This document shows, in pieces, positions 31,964 to 40,258 of a DNA stretch of 64,000 bases; position 1 is the first letter of the stretch, and each line of letters opens with the position of its first letter. The translations under genes were made by a program, and so were the position numbers. The DNA comes from RGIG7179 sp051893555 (GTDB taxonomy: Bacteria; Bacillota; Clostridia; Peptostreptococcales; Anaerovoracaceae), in assembly GCA_051893555.1 (NCBI GenBank), contig JBJFHL010000015.1, positions 5,462 through 69,461 of the forward strand, read 5' to 3'. Under the pieces are notes generated by a model. It was not told where the DNA came from and searched no databases. It saw only the letters and a program-made list of their open reading frames with translations.

Positions 31964-33391
31964 ATGAAACCCATCATCCTGAATACGAAAAATACGGAAA
32001 CCCCGGCAGAAGAAAAAAGCCGCGCCCTGTATCTGCAGGTTTATGACCAGATCAAAAATCAGATTCTGCAGGGCGAAGTGTCCGCCGGAGAGAAACTGCC
32101 TTCTCTGCGGATTTTGTCCAGAGATCTGGGGGTCAGCATCACCACTGCCGAGCTTGCCTACAATCAGCTTCTGGTGGAGGGTTATATCATCAGCCGACCG
32201 CAGTCCGGCTACTATGTGGCGCAGGTTACGTCCATCCAGGGTGAGCCGGCGGCGAAAAAGGCTTCGATCCTTTATGACATCAATGACTATACGCTGGAGG
32301 GGAGTCCGTATCTCTATGATCTGAGCTGCTTTGACTTCAACAAGTGGAAAAAATGCAGTGCGAAAGTGTTCAACGAGTATTCCCACCTGCTGCTTTTTGA
32401 AAGTGAGCCCCAGGGGGAGGCGGCGCTCCGGTTTGAGATCGCCAAGTATGTCTACCATTCACGCGGTGTCACGGCCAGCCCGGATCAGATCGTCATCGGT
32501 GCCGGTACGCAGCAGATCACCAGTCACCTTTCCAGAATCCTGCGAAAGATGGATATCCACCATGTTTCTCTGGAGTCACCGGGGTATCTTCCGGTGCAGC
32601 GGCAGTTTTCTGACGGCGGATTTACCATCTCCCATATTCCGGTGGGAACAGAAGGGATTGACATCAGCCGTCTTCCTGTGAACATTCCTTCGGCGGTCTA
32701 TGTGAGTCCGTCCAACCAGTTTCCTACAGGCGCCGTTATGCCGGTAGGCCGGCGCTACAAGCTGCTGGACTGGGCCCGGGCCAACCACAGCATCATCATC
32801 GAGGATGATTATGACAGCGAACTGCGCTACTTCGGAAAGCCGGTGCCGGCCATGCAGGGTCTGGATGAAAACGGCTGCGTCGTTTATCTGGGCTCATTTT
32901 CTTCGACCCTGTTTCCTGCAGTGAAGATCTCCTATATGGTTCTTCCGCCGAAGCTGTCTGAAATTTTCAACAAAATAAAAGACCAGTACACCCAGACCTG
33001 CTCCAAGGCGGAACAACTGACACTGGCCTTCTTTATGGAAGACGGCTATTATTACACCGGGATCAAAAAGCTGCGGAATCTCTATGCACAGAAGCTGCAG
33101 ACTGCGCTGGCTGCCTTCCACCGTTGGGGAGCAGATTTCGTCTCACCGCTGGACACCCGGTCCGGCATCAATCTGTCGCTCCACGTCCGTTCTGCCCGCT
33201 CTGCCGAGGAGCTGTCTGCCGCTGCCCGCAGCCTGAAGCTGCAGGTTCTGCCGCTGGCGCAGATGTCGGAGACGGATGAGCCTGGCACCGACGACCTTCC
33301 GGCGCACCGCCTGATCTTCTATTATAACCAGGTGCCGCTGGCCGATCTGGAAGAACGAATCCGCATGCTGCTGGAGGCCTGGAGGGGATAA
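31964..33391 (+). CDS. MocR/PdxR-like GntR regulator with aminotransferase domain lacking the PLP lysine
   Basis: The 475-residue protein has a GntR winged helix (residues about 15-85; LYLQVYDQIKNQILQGEVSAGEKLPSLRILSRDLGVSITT) joined to a fold-type I aminotransferase domain (about 110-470; YVSPSNQFPTGAVMPVGRRYKLLDWA, IIEDDYDSELRY). In this family the PLP Schiff-base Lys lies in FSKTLFP; here it reads FSSTLFPAVKISY (32904-32942), so the Lys is Ser. Covalent PLP binding is not expected; it may sense a ligand non-covalently. It lies 6 bases after the M28 peptidase gene and may regulate this unit. Confidence 0.87.
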   Translation: MKPIILNTKNTETPAEEKSRALYLQVYDQIKNQILQGEVSAGEKLPSLRILSRDLGVSITTAELAYNQLLVEGYIISRPQSGYYVAQVTSIQGEPAAKKASILYDINDYTLEGSPYLYDLSCFDFNKWKKCSAKVFNEYSHLLLFESEPQGEAALRFEIAKYVYHSRGVTASPDQIVIGAGTQQITSHLSRILRKMDIHHVSLESPGYLPVQRQFSDGGFTISHIPVGTEGIDISRLPVNIPSAVYVSPSNQFPTGAVMPVGRRYKLLDWARANHSIIIEDDYDSELRYFGKPVPAMQGLDENGCVVYLGSFSSTLFPAVKISYMVLPPKLSEIFNKIKDQYTQTCSKAEQLTLAFFMEDGYYYTGIKKLRNLYAQKLQTALAAFHRWGADFVSPLDTRSGINLSLHVRSARSAEELSAAARSLKLQVLPLAQMSETDEPGTDDLPAHRLIFYYNQVPLADLEERIRMLLEAWRG

Positions 33392-33424
33392 GACACTTGT
33401 TTGTCAGCAGGCTGCTGCAGGTTT

Positions 33425-33877
33425 CTATACCCGCACGCCCTTCGGCCGATCGCCGGCGGTGATAAAGCTTGCCATACCCGTGGCGCAGAGCACGCCGCTG
33501 TCCGCATCACAAACCTTTGCCATACAGCGGATCATCCGGCTTCCTGCCTGGGTCAGATCCACGTGCACAATATATTTCTTTCCCATCATAGGTTTCAGAT
33601 AACTGACGGTAAGATCTGTTGTCGATACATATTTTCCGGAATAGGAACCGCAGCTGAACCCCATTGCCGTATCGATCATGCTGCAGATGACGCCTCCATG
33701 TACCCCGCCATACGGATTGAGGCACCATTCCCGGCTCTCAAAAGCGAACTCCACCCACATTTCTTCCCGGCTGCAGTCGTGCAGCTTCAGATCCAGCTGT
33801 GCATTAAAACGCTCCGGCTCTTTCTGCACAATAGAATACAGTTCCGTGATTTCTTCCGCATATTTTAAATCCTTCAT
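33425..33877 (-). CDS. PaaI-type hotdog-fold acyl-CoA thioesterase
   Basis: The 150-residue single hotdog domain has the PaaI-type signature NPYGGVHGGVICSMIDTAMG, with the HGG turn before the central helix. Such enzymes hydrolyse aryl- or acyl-CoA esters. The specific acyl group is not evident. It is convergent with the MocR-like gene and followed by no clear terminator. Confidence 0.87.
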   Translation of the reverse strand: MKDLKYAEEITELYSIVQKEPERFNAQLDLKLHDCSREEMWVEFAFESREWCLNPYGGVHGGVICSMIDTAMGFSCGSYSGKYVSTTDLTVSYLKPMMGKKYIVHVDLTQAGSRMIRCMAKVCDADSGVLCATGMASFITAGDRPKGVRV

Positions 33878-33925
33878 ATGATTACTCCATTCGATTGGTT
33901 CATTTTCTGTAGTTTGTATTTTAAG

Positions 33926-33953
33926 AAAAGAGCAGCCTGCATGAGACTGCTCT
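33926..33953 (-). terminator. Terminator after ilvE
   Basis: AGAGCAG (33929-33935) pairs with CTGCTCT (33947-33953), 7 bp with an 11-base loop, followed on the minus strand by TTTTC. It lies about 43 bases after the ilvE stop. Confidence 0.75.
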
Positions 33954-33995
33954 CTGAATTCTCATTTTCCCGCTCTGTTTCCGCAGTGACTGCAG

Positions 33996-35024
33996 TTATT
34001 CCGCGATAACACGAATCCAGCCTTCCGGTGCTTCGATCTTACCCATCTGGATGCCGGTCAGGGTGTCATACAGCTTCTGCGTCACAGGACCCATTGCAGT
34101 CATGCCGGATGGCAGGCAGATTTCTTCGCCGTGATCCACGATTTTTCCAACCGGAGAAATCACAGCAGCTGTACCGCAAAGACCGGCCTCTGCCATATCC
34201 TTCAGTTCTGTCTTGTAGATCTCCCGTTCTTCCACCTTCAGGCCCAGATAGTGCTCTGCCACATAAACCAGAGACCGTCTGGTGATGGAAGGCAGGATGC
34301 TGCCGGACTTCGGCGTAACCACCGTACCGTCCTTGGTCACAAACAGGAAGTTTGCACCGCCGGTTTCTTCTACTTTCGTTCTGGTCTGCGGATCCAGATA
34401 CATATTTTCATCGAATCCCTTTTCGTGGGCATCGGTAATGTTTCTCAGACTCATGGCATAGTTCAGACCTGCCTTGATGTTTCCGGTCCCATGCGGGGCT
34501 GCACGGTCCACGTCGCTGACGCGGATGGTCAGAGGCTTTACGCCGCCCTTGAAGTACGGACCAACCGGTGTACAGAACATTCTGAACTGGAATTCATCCG
34601 CCGGCTTTACACCGATGACGGAATTAATACCGAACATGTACGGACGGATATATAATGTAGCTCCGCTGCCGAACGGCGGTACGTATGCTGCATTGGCACT
34701 TACCACCTGGTCTACTGCCTCCAGGAATTTTTCTTCCGGAAGTACCGGCATGCAAAGACCGCGGCAGGAATCCTGCAGTCTCTGTGCATTCAGGTCAGGA
34801 CGGAACGTCACAATCTTTCCTTCTTCCGTGGTGTAGGCCTTCAGACCCTCGAACGCAGTCTGTGCATACTGCAGCACGCAGGCACATTCATTCATGGTGA
34901 TGTTTGCGTCATCTACCAGACCGCCTTCATCCCATGCACCGTCTTTCCAGGTGCTTACATACCGCTTGTCGGTCTGCATGTATCCGAAGCCCAGATTGCC
35001 CCAGTCGATATTTTTCTTGTCCAT
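33996..35024 (-). CDS. ilvE: Branched-chain amino acid aminotransferase
   Basis: The 342-residue fold-type IV PLP enzyme matches the longer BCAT2-like branch: WKDGAWDEGG, CACVLQYAQTAFEGLKAYTTEEGKIVTFRPDLNAQRL, then EETGGANFLFVTKDGTVVTPKSGSILPSITRRSLVYVAEH and GLCGTAAVISPVG. It interconverts Leu, Ile and Val with their 2-oxo acids. The ATG at 35024 has an AGGGATT site; the frame to 35084 crosses the promoter spacing and is unlikely. Monocistronic with promoter and terminator. Confidence 0.93.
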   Translation of the reverse strand: MDKKNIDWGNLGFGYMQTDKRYVSTWKDGAWDEGGLVDDANITMNECACVLQYAQTAFEGLKAYTTEEGKIVTFRPDLNAQRLQDSCRGLCMPVLPEEKFLEAVDQVVSANAAYVPPFGSGATLYIRPYMFGINSVIGVKPADEFQFRMFCTPVGPYFKGGVKPLTIRVSDVDRAAPHGTGNIKAGLNYAMSLRNITDAHEKGFDENMYLDPQTRTKVEETGGANFLFVTKDGTVVTPKSGSILPSITRRSLVYVAEHYLGLKVEEREIYKTELKDMAEAGLCGTAAVISPVGKIVDHGEEICLPSGMTAMGPVTQKLYDTLTGIQMGKIEAPEGWIRVIAE

Positions 35025-35086
35025 TGGTAATCCCTCTTTTCGCTTATATTTTACTTTAAGTATTGCTGTTAAAATTTCATGCAAAT

Positions 35087-35115
35087 ATTATACTCCTGTC
35101 GGTTCCGGAACACAA
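35087..35115 (-). promoter_or_regulatory. ilvE promoter with a palindrome in the spacer
   Basis: Minus-strand TTGTGT (35115-35110), 17-base spacer, TATAAT (35092-35087). The 10-base palindrome GTTCCGGAAC (35102-35111) lies between the boxes and touches the -35, a position suited to a repressor. Confidence 0.7.
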
Positions 35116-35182
35116 GTGTTTTTCTTATTTTTTGTTATTTCCGACAAAACATTTTCGCCCGGCGTTGTGAGAATGGCCGGGT

Positions 35183-36349
35183 TCAACGCGTGGTCAGTGA
35201 CGGTGCCCCGCTGGTAGAGGTAATGTTTCCGTCCAGATCCACAAAGACGGCTTCTGCACCTTCGATGGTTTCGATGAGTGCCATTCCTTTTTCCACCCCC
35301 AGTGCCAGACAGGTGGTGGAAAGGCCATCTGCGTCCACTGCGTGATTTTTTTCGGTGATGATGGTCACGCTGTCCACGTCGGTCTCTGCCGGCCATCCCG
35401 TTTCCGGGTTCAGAATATGGTGATATTTCTTCCCGTCTTTCACCACATACCGTTCATAGGTTCCGGAGGTGACGACGGTTTTGTCGCTGCAGGAAAACAC
35501 GCCCAGTAGCTGTCCGGATTCTGACTGGGGATCCTTGATTCCGATGGTGAATTCCTGCTGCGGATACTCCAGCAGTTCTGTGGATTTGCCGCCGATCGCG
35601 ACAATATTTCCGCCCAGATCGATGACCGCACTGACGACACCGCGTGCTTCCAGCCACTGGGTCAGTTGATCTGCGATATATCCCTTGGCGATTCCGCCCA
35701 GATCGATCTCCATTTCCGGATCCTGTAAGGTGACCTGGTCCTCCTCTACCCTGACGTTCCGGTAGTCTACGTGTCGGACAGCTTCTTTCAGAAGTTTCGG
35801 ATCCGGCAGCGGATCTGTTCCTTCACCGGTTTCTGTGTTGCTGTCCGCAGCTTCTTCCGTCTGAAAATCGTGGAAGTTCCACAGCTCCGTTACTTTTCCG
35901 ATGGTAATATCAAAAACACCGTCTGAGATGGTTCCGTATTCCAGACCCTTTTCGATCACCTCTGCCGTCATATCGCTGACCGTCACCGTCCGGCCGCCGG
36001 CAGCGTTGATCTGTGAAATCTCACTGGATTCAATGGTTTTACTCAGAACTTTTTCGCAGCGGTCGCACTCCAGGAAGGCATCGGTGATCAGCTGAAAGAT
36101 TCGTTTCTGCTGTGCTTCCTCATCTGCTTCTGCCAGTTCCTTTCCCAGCTCGCTGTCCGGATCCACACCGTAAATGGTAATGGTGCACACCGTGTCCAGA
36201 TAAAATCCGGTCTTGGCAATGCCCTGATAAATTTCTCCATTGGAGCCGCAGCCGGCTTGTGGTATAATAAAAGTCAGTATAAGAAGAACTGTGAAAATGC
36301 GCCGGAGCATACCGGGGCACAGTTTAAATCGTTGATTTGCGATAACCAT
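35183..36349 (-). CDS. apbE: FAD:protein FMN transferase (ApbE), lipoprotein
   Basis: The 388-residue protein has a lipoprotein signal ending PQAGC, then the ApbE fold: FYLDTVCTITIYG, a central VTLQDPEMEIDLGGIAKGYIADQL and VSAVIDLGGNIVAIGG, then SGTYERYVVKDGKKYHHILNPETGWPAE and the Mg-binding VDADGLSTTCLALG. It moves FMN from FAD onto Thr/Ser of target proteins on the outer membrane face. AAAGG before the ATG at 36349 supports that start over 36310. It is divergent from the NusG_II/Gx/EFR1 unit. RnfD and RnfG at 57.8-59.3 kb are likely targets. Confidence 0.93.
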   Translation of the reverse strand: MVIANQRFKLCPGMLRRIFTVLLILTFIIPQAGCGSNGEIYQGIAKTGFYLDTVCTITIYGVDPDSELGKELAEADEEAQQKRIFQLITDAFLECDRCEKVLSKTIESSEISQINAAGGRTVTVSDMTAEVIEKGLEYGTISDGVFDITIGKVTELWNFHDFQTEEAADSNTETGEGTDPLPDPKLLKEAVRHVDYRNVRVEEDQVTLQDPEMEIDLGGIAKGYIADQLTQWLEARGVVSAVIDLGGNIVAIGGKSTELLEYPQQEFTIGIKDPQSESGQLLGVFSCSDKTVVTSGTYERYVVKDGKKYHHILNPETGWPAETDVDSVTIITEKNHAVDADGLSTTCLALGVEKGMALIETIEGAEAVFVDLDGNITSTSGAPSLTTR

Positions 36350-36419
36350 AATGTATTATCCTTTCATGTCGAAATATTGCAGGCAAACTCTGAAGGCTGC
36401 CTCATTTACAGGAGCATTT

Positions 36420-36863
36420 ATGATTAAAAAAGCCGATATCCTTTTATTTTTTCTGATCCTTGCCTTTGGCCTTGTGGTCAGCTGGTGGTCCCTGGCAGGA
36501 AATGCAGCCGGTGAGAAGGTCACAGTGACTGTGGACGGCAGGCTTTACGGCACCTATCCGCTGTCCCAGGATCAGACCATTCAGGTGGTGCAGGAAAATG
36601 GACACCACAATGATATTACCATAAAAGACGGTCAGGTTTCAATGACCTTTTCCGATTGCAGGAATCAGATCTGCGTGGAAAGCGGTGCCATTTCTCAGAC
36701 AAAAGACACCATCGTCTGCCTTCCGAACAAGGTAGTCATTGAAGTCACCGGTGGAGGCGGAGCAGGCAGCGGTGTGGATATCATTACGGGGACTGCAGCT
36801 TCCGGCAGTGATCTGCCCGCAGCGAAAGCGGAAGGAGGTGACGCCCATGACACCACGCAATAA
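36420..36863 (+). CDS. NusG domain II-like membrane-anchored protein
   Basis: This 147-residue protein has an N-terminal signal anchor (residues 5-27) and an extracellular beta-rich NusG_II-type domain (GEKVTVTVDGRLYGTYPLSQDQTIQV ... CRNQICVESGAISQTKDTIVCLPNKVVIEVTG). The CxxxxC and C of that motif (CRNQIC, IVC) are conserved in this family, which is usually encoded next to Gx transporter and ApbE genes as here. The molecular role is unknown. GGAG precedes the ATG; the end overlaps the next gene by 17 bases. Confidence 0.82.
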   Translation: MIKKADILLFFLILAFGLVVSWWSLAGNAAGEKVTVTVDGRLYGTYPLSQDQTIQVVQENGHHNDITIKDGQVSMTFSDCRNQICVESGAISQTKDTIVCLPNKVVIEVTGGGGAGSGVDIITGTAASGSDLPAAKAEGGDAHDTTQ

Positions 36864-37389
36864 GACCAGATACCGCGGACGACCGGATCGGGACCTGTCC
36901 ACCAGTCGTCTGGCCCTCAGCGCCATGCTGGCAGCACTGGCTCTGATCTTCTCCTATGTGGAAGCGCTGATCCCTCTGCCGGTGCCGGTTCCCGGCATCA
37001 AGCTGGGCATTGCCAACCTGGTCATCGTCATGGCTATCTACAAGCTCGGCTTTCGCTACGCCTTCACCATCAACTGTGTCCGCATCGTCATTGCCGGGCT
37101 GCTGTTTTCCGGTGTGTTCGGCATGATCTATTCCTTTGCCGGCGGCGTTCTCAGCCTTCTCGTCATGTACCTGCTGCAGCGGACCGGCTGGTTCAGCATG
37201 GTAGGCGTATCCATGGCAGGCGGCGTAGCCCACAACCTGGGGCAGCTGATCACTGCCTCACTGCTGGTCCAGAGCGTACGGATGATGTCCTATTTCAGCA
37301 TTTTACTGTTTTCAGGCCTTATCAGCGGTATCCTCATCGGTCTGCTGACCAGCCTGATCTACCGCCGTCTGCCGGATCTGCAGGTTTAA
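36847..37389 (+). CDS. Gx transporter family (Hpre_diP_synt_I-like) membrane protein
   Basis: The 180-residue protein has an Arg-rich start and five helices with VPVPGIKLGIANLVIVMAIYKLGFRYA and GGVAHNLGQLITAS, matching the family once annotated as heptaprenyl diphosphate synthase component I and resembling ECF S-components. It is probably a membrane transporter subunit for a small molecule, perhaps a flavin or isoprenoid precursor, given the adjacent ApbE. The start overlaps the NusG_II gene, indicating coupled translation. Confidence 0.85.
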   Translation: MTPRNKTRYRGRPDRDLSTSRLALSAMLAALALIFSYVEALIPLPVPVPGIKLGIANLVIVMAIYKLGFRYAFTINCVRIVIAGLLFSGVFGMIYSFAGGVLSLLVMYLLQRTGWFSMVGVSMAGGVAHNLGQLITASLLVQSVRMMSYFSILLFSGLISGILIGLLTSLIYRRLPDLQV

Positions 37390-37411
37390 AGCAACAGAAA
37401 TGGAGGTTCCC

Positions 37412-38281
37412 ATGAAAATCAATCGCGTGTATAAAATTTTTTTCAGTCCTACCGGCACAACGGAAAAAGCAGTATCTGCCATCACTGCGGAGATTGCCCG
37501 AAATCTGGGCTGCGAAACGGACTGCTTCGATTTCACCCTTCCCCAGGCGCGCACAGCCTCGGATGCAGCGGACCATTTTCCTGCGCTGTCACCGGAAGAT
37601 CTGGTGGTTTTCGGCTGTCCGACATACGCAGGCAGGCTGCCGAACCTGTTGCTGAAGTATCTCCACACCATCCGGGGAAATGGTGCGTTCGCCGTACCTG
37701 TGGTGACCTTCGGCAACCGGAATTATGACAATTCGCTGATCGAACTGCGTGATCTGCTGGAAACGCAGGGCTTCCACACCATCGCTGGGGCGGCATGCAG
37801 CTGTGAACACAGTTTTTCACGGACGCTGGGAGCCGGAAGGCCGGATACGGAAGATCTCGCAGAGCTCTGTACTTTCGCCGGACAGGCCGCAGAAAAAATC
37901 CGTTCCGCAAAAACTACAGTTCCTCCGGTACAGGTTCCCGGTGTTTGCGCAGAAGAAGACCACGGCGGCTATTACCAGCCGAGAGACCGGCACGGTGTGT
38001 TTATCGATATTCGTAAGGTAAAGCCTCTGACGGACCGGGAAAAATGTTTCTCCTTCTCCTCGGCGGACGACGGCTGCGGCATCTGCGCTGCTGTCTGCCC
38101 TATGGGTTCCATCGATCTGTCCGACATCACGCAGGTGACAGGAATCTGCATCAAATGCGGCGCCTGCATCAAAAAATGTCCGGCACAGGCCAAATACTAC
38201 GATGATCCGGGATACCTCTATCACAAAACGGAACTGGAAGAAATGTACGCCCGGAGAGCTGCGAACAACTTCTTTTTCTAG
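37412..38281 (+). CDS. EFR1-type flavodoxin-ferredoxin fusion protein
   Basis: This 289-residue protein joins a flavodoxin-like domain (IFFSPTGTTEKAVSAI phosphate loop, VVFGCPTYAGRLPNLLLKYL) to a C-terminal dicluster ferredoxin region. The second cluster is complete (CIKCGACIKKCP); the first reads DxxCxxCxxxCP, so one Cys is Asp and the cluster may be [3Fe-4S] or Asp-ligated. It should carry electrons between flavin and iron-sulfur partners. The ATG at 37412 follows GGAGG by 5 bases; the earlier in-frame ATG at 37400 overlaps that site. Last gene of the NusG_II unit. Confidence 0.88.
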   Translation: MKINRVYKIFFSPTGTTEKAVSAITAEIARNLGCETDCFDFTLPQARTASDAADHFPALSPEDLVVFGCPTYAGRLPNLLLKYLHTIRGNGAFAVPVVTFGNRNYDNSLIELRDLLETQGFHTIAGAACSCEHSFSRTLGAGRPDTEDLAELCTFAGQAAEKIRSAKTTVPPVQVPGVCAEEDHGGYYQPRDRHGVFIDIRKVKPLTDREKCFSFSSADDGCGICAAVCPMGSIDLSDITQVTGICIKCGACIKKCPAQAKYYDDPGYLYHKTELEEMYARRAANNFFF

Positions 38282-38333
38282 GATTTTGTTCCAAAAATCG
38301 CCAGTTTCTTTTCAGCTTCTGGCCATATTTTCC

Positions 38334-38380
38334 AATCTTCCTTCATTTTCCGGTGTTATAATGAAGGAAGATTTTTATTT
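38334..38380 (+). terminator. 14-bp hairpin terminator carrying a TATAAT in its 3' half
   Basis: AATCTTCCTTCATT (38334-38347) and AATGAAGGAAGATT (38360-38373) are perfect complements with a 12-base loop, followed by TTTATTT, so it can end the EFR1 transcript. TATAAT (38357-38362) spans loop and stem and could be the -10 of the MFS gene starting at 38398. Confidence 0.75.
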
Positions 38381-38397
38381 GAAAGGCAAACCGGAAA

Positions 38398-39621
38398 ATG
38401 AAGCTCCATATACACTACGGCTGGGTGATCTGCATCCTCTGTGTTCTCACCATGTTCTGCACCATGGGCCTGGCCTCCAACACCTTTTCCATTTACGTCA
38501 ATGCATTCATCGAAGAAAACGGCTTTACCCGTGCACAGGGTGCCAGTCTTTCCACGGTTCGCTGCGTAGCCTCTCTGCTGGGCACCATTCTCTGCGGTGT
38601 CTATTACAATAAACTCAACATGCGGAAGGGTCTGTCCCTTGCTGTGGCCATGATCGGCATTTCCTTCCTGATCTACTCCCGTGCACATACCTTACTGATC
38701 TTTTATGTCGGTGCTTTTGTGGCCGGCCTGGGGTACGGTCTGGGCACTATGGTACCGGTTACTATGATGATCAACCGTTGGTTTGCAGAGAAGCAGGGTT
38801 TCGTACTGGGATTCGCCAGCGCCGGTACCGGAATGGCCACGATCCTGTGCCCGCCGCTGATTACAGCGGGGCTTTCTGCCGGCGGCGTTTCCCTGGCAGC
38901 ATCCTGTGAAGGTTTGCTGGTACTGATATACGCCGGCATCATGCTTTTTCTTCTGCGGAATACGCCGTCCGAAGTGAATCTGCTTCCCTACGGGGCAAAG
39001 GATGTATTTCCTACATCTTTGGAAGCAAACGTTCCTGCGCCTTCCGGATCCCGGCTGCCGCGCCATGCAGAAAAGCTGCCTCTGGCAGCTGCTTTTTTGA
39101 TCGGTATGATCACCGCACCAAATGCCGAAAGCCTTGCTGTCCACCTGACCACGTCAGGCCTGGATCCCATCCGAGTCGCTGCCGCAGTATCCACCTTTGG
39201 CCTGGCAATGACCATCGCCAAATTTATTTACGGCTCCATGACAGATCATATCGGGATTTTCCGGACCAACCTGATTTTCACAGTCATTCTGTGTCTTGCA
39301 TTCTTCTTCGGCTACGCGGCAGGAAACGGAAGCGAAACAGCTGCATTTCTCTCCGCTGCTGGAATGGGGACCGGATATTCCATGACCACGATCACCTTTT
39401 CACTGTACGCCCACAGCTTTTACTCCGGGAAGAAAGCTGCTGACGCAGTGCGTCGTTTCTGGATCGCTACGTTGTCCGGATCCCTGGTCTTCACAACAGT
39501 ACCGGGCCTGGTGGCTGATCTGACCGGAAGTTACCGCCTCTATCTTCTCGGCAGCATACCGGTGCTGCTCGGCGGCATAACAATCCTTCAGATTTTATAC
39601 AAAAAATACGTCCTTCGGTAG
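38398..39621 (+). CDS. Major facilitator superfamily transporter (OFA-like)
   Basis: The 407-residue protein has 12 helices and the OFA-type start HYGWVICILCVLTMFCTMGLASNTFSIYVNAFIEENGFTRAQGA, a conserved AGLGYGLGTMVPVTMMINRWFAEKQGFVLGFASAGTGM in helices 4-5 and a central loop near residue 195. Members move organic anions such as oxalate/formate or monocarboxylates. No linked catabolic gene gives a substrate. AAAGG lies 11 bases before the ATG. It ends 1 base before a convergent gene. Confidence 0.87.
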   Translation: MKLHIHYGWVICILCVLTMFCTMGLASNTFSIYVNAFIEENGFTRAQGASLSTVRCVASLLGTILCGVYYNKLNMRKGLSLAVAMIGISFLIYSRAHTLLIFYVGAFVAGLGYGLGTMVPVTMMINRWFAEKQGFVLGFASAGTGMATILCPPLITAGLSAGGVSLAASCEGLLVLIYAGIMLFLLRNTPSEVNLLPYGAKDVFPTSLEANVPAPSGSRLPRHAEKLPLAAAFLIGMITAPNAESLAVHLTTSGLDPIRVAAAVSTFGLAMTIAKFIYGSMTDHIGIFRTNLIFTVILCLAFFFGYAAGNGSETAAFLSAAGMGTGYSMTTITFSLYAHSFYSGKKAADAVRRFWIATLSGSLVFTTVPGLVADLTGSYRLYLLGSIPVLLGGITILQILYKKYVLR

Positions 39622-39622
39622 A

Positions 39623-39832
39623 TTACTCCAGCCTGGACGTATTCGTTTCGGATTCGTATTCTTTTTTTCTGCTCCCGCAGTCCGCCGCGCGGCAGTGACT
39701 GCAGCCTCCGCCGCAGGAATTTCCGCACCCGCTGCAGAAATTCCCCTTTTTTATATTGCGGAAGATGCTCCGCAGCGCCAGCAGGGTGCAAATTCCTACC
39801 GCCGTCAGAACCACTATGGTAGGAAAATTCAT
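39623..39832 (-). CDS. FeoB-associated Cys-rich membrane protein
   Basis: The 69-residue protein has one N-terminal helix (residues 4-22) and a Cys-rich tail, CSGCGNSCGGGCSHC with a further Cys, the signature of small proteins usually encoded after feoB. They may buffer iron or hold a cluster at the membrane. Here it is coupled (4-base overlap) to a DtxR-like regulator, with no FeoA or full FeoB nearby. Confidence 0.85.
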   Translation of the reverse strand: MNFPTIVVLTAVGICTLLALRSIFRNIKKGNFCSGCGNSCGGGCSHCRAADCGSRKKEYESETNTSRLE

Positions 39833-40218
39833 TTCTTTTCTTCCCTTTTCCCATACTTCTTCCCATGTTCCTTCAGGGCGTGAAAGGTCTCATCACTGAT
39901 TACATGTTCTACCTTGCAGGCATCCTCTGCCGCTGTGTCCTCCGACACGCCGAGAGAAACCAACAGATTCGTCAGTACGGTATGACGTTCATACGTTTTC
40001 TCTGCAATAGAGCGGCCTTCGTCCGTCATCGTAATATATCCATCCTCATCCATGACGATGTATTCCTTCTGCCGCAGGTTTTTCATTGCCACGCTGACGC
40101 TTGGCTTGGTATATCCCGTTTCCCGTACGATATCGATGGAACGGACCGCCGGAATGGACTGACTCAGAATCAGTATGGTCTCCAGATAGTCTTCTGCCGA
40201 TTCTCCTTTATGAAACAT
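39829..40218 (-). CDS. DtxR/MntR-like metal-dependent regulator
   Basis: The 129-residue protein has a winged helix (SAEDYLETILILSQSIPAVRSIDIVRETGYTKPSVSVAMKNLRQKEYI) and a short dimerisation domain with metal-type residues (ERHTVLTNLLVSLGVSEDTAAEDACKVEHVIS). It lacks the SH3-like third domain, as in MntR/IdeR short forms. Probably an iron or manganese sensor. The ATG at 40218 follows GGGAGG; the promoter at 40259-40287 fits. It precedes and overlaps the Cys-rich protein gene, so iron is the likely metal. Confidence 0.88.
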   Translation of the reverse strand: MFHKGESAEDYLETILILSQSIPAVRSIDIVRETGYTKPSVSVAMKNLRQKEYIVMDEDGYITMTDEGRSIAEKTYERHTVLTNLLVSLGVSEDTAAEDACKVEHVISDETFHALKEHGKKYGKREEKK

Positions 40219-40258
40219 ATCTCTTCCTCCCGGTTCCTTCTGAAAATGATCTGTCCTT

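Noticed and set aside
33391..33425. CAGCAGGCTGCTG repeat between convergent genes as a terminator
   Set aside because: One-base loop and no T-tract on either strand.
36351..36420. Upstream extension of the NusG_II protein to 36351
   Set aside because: GGAG before 36420 and the signal anchor start there; the extension lies in the divergent promoter region.
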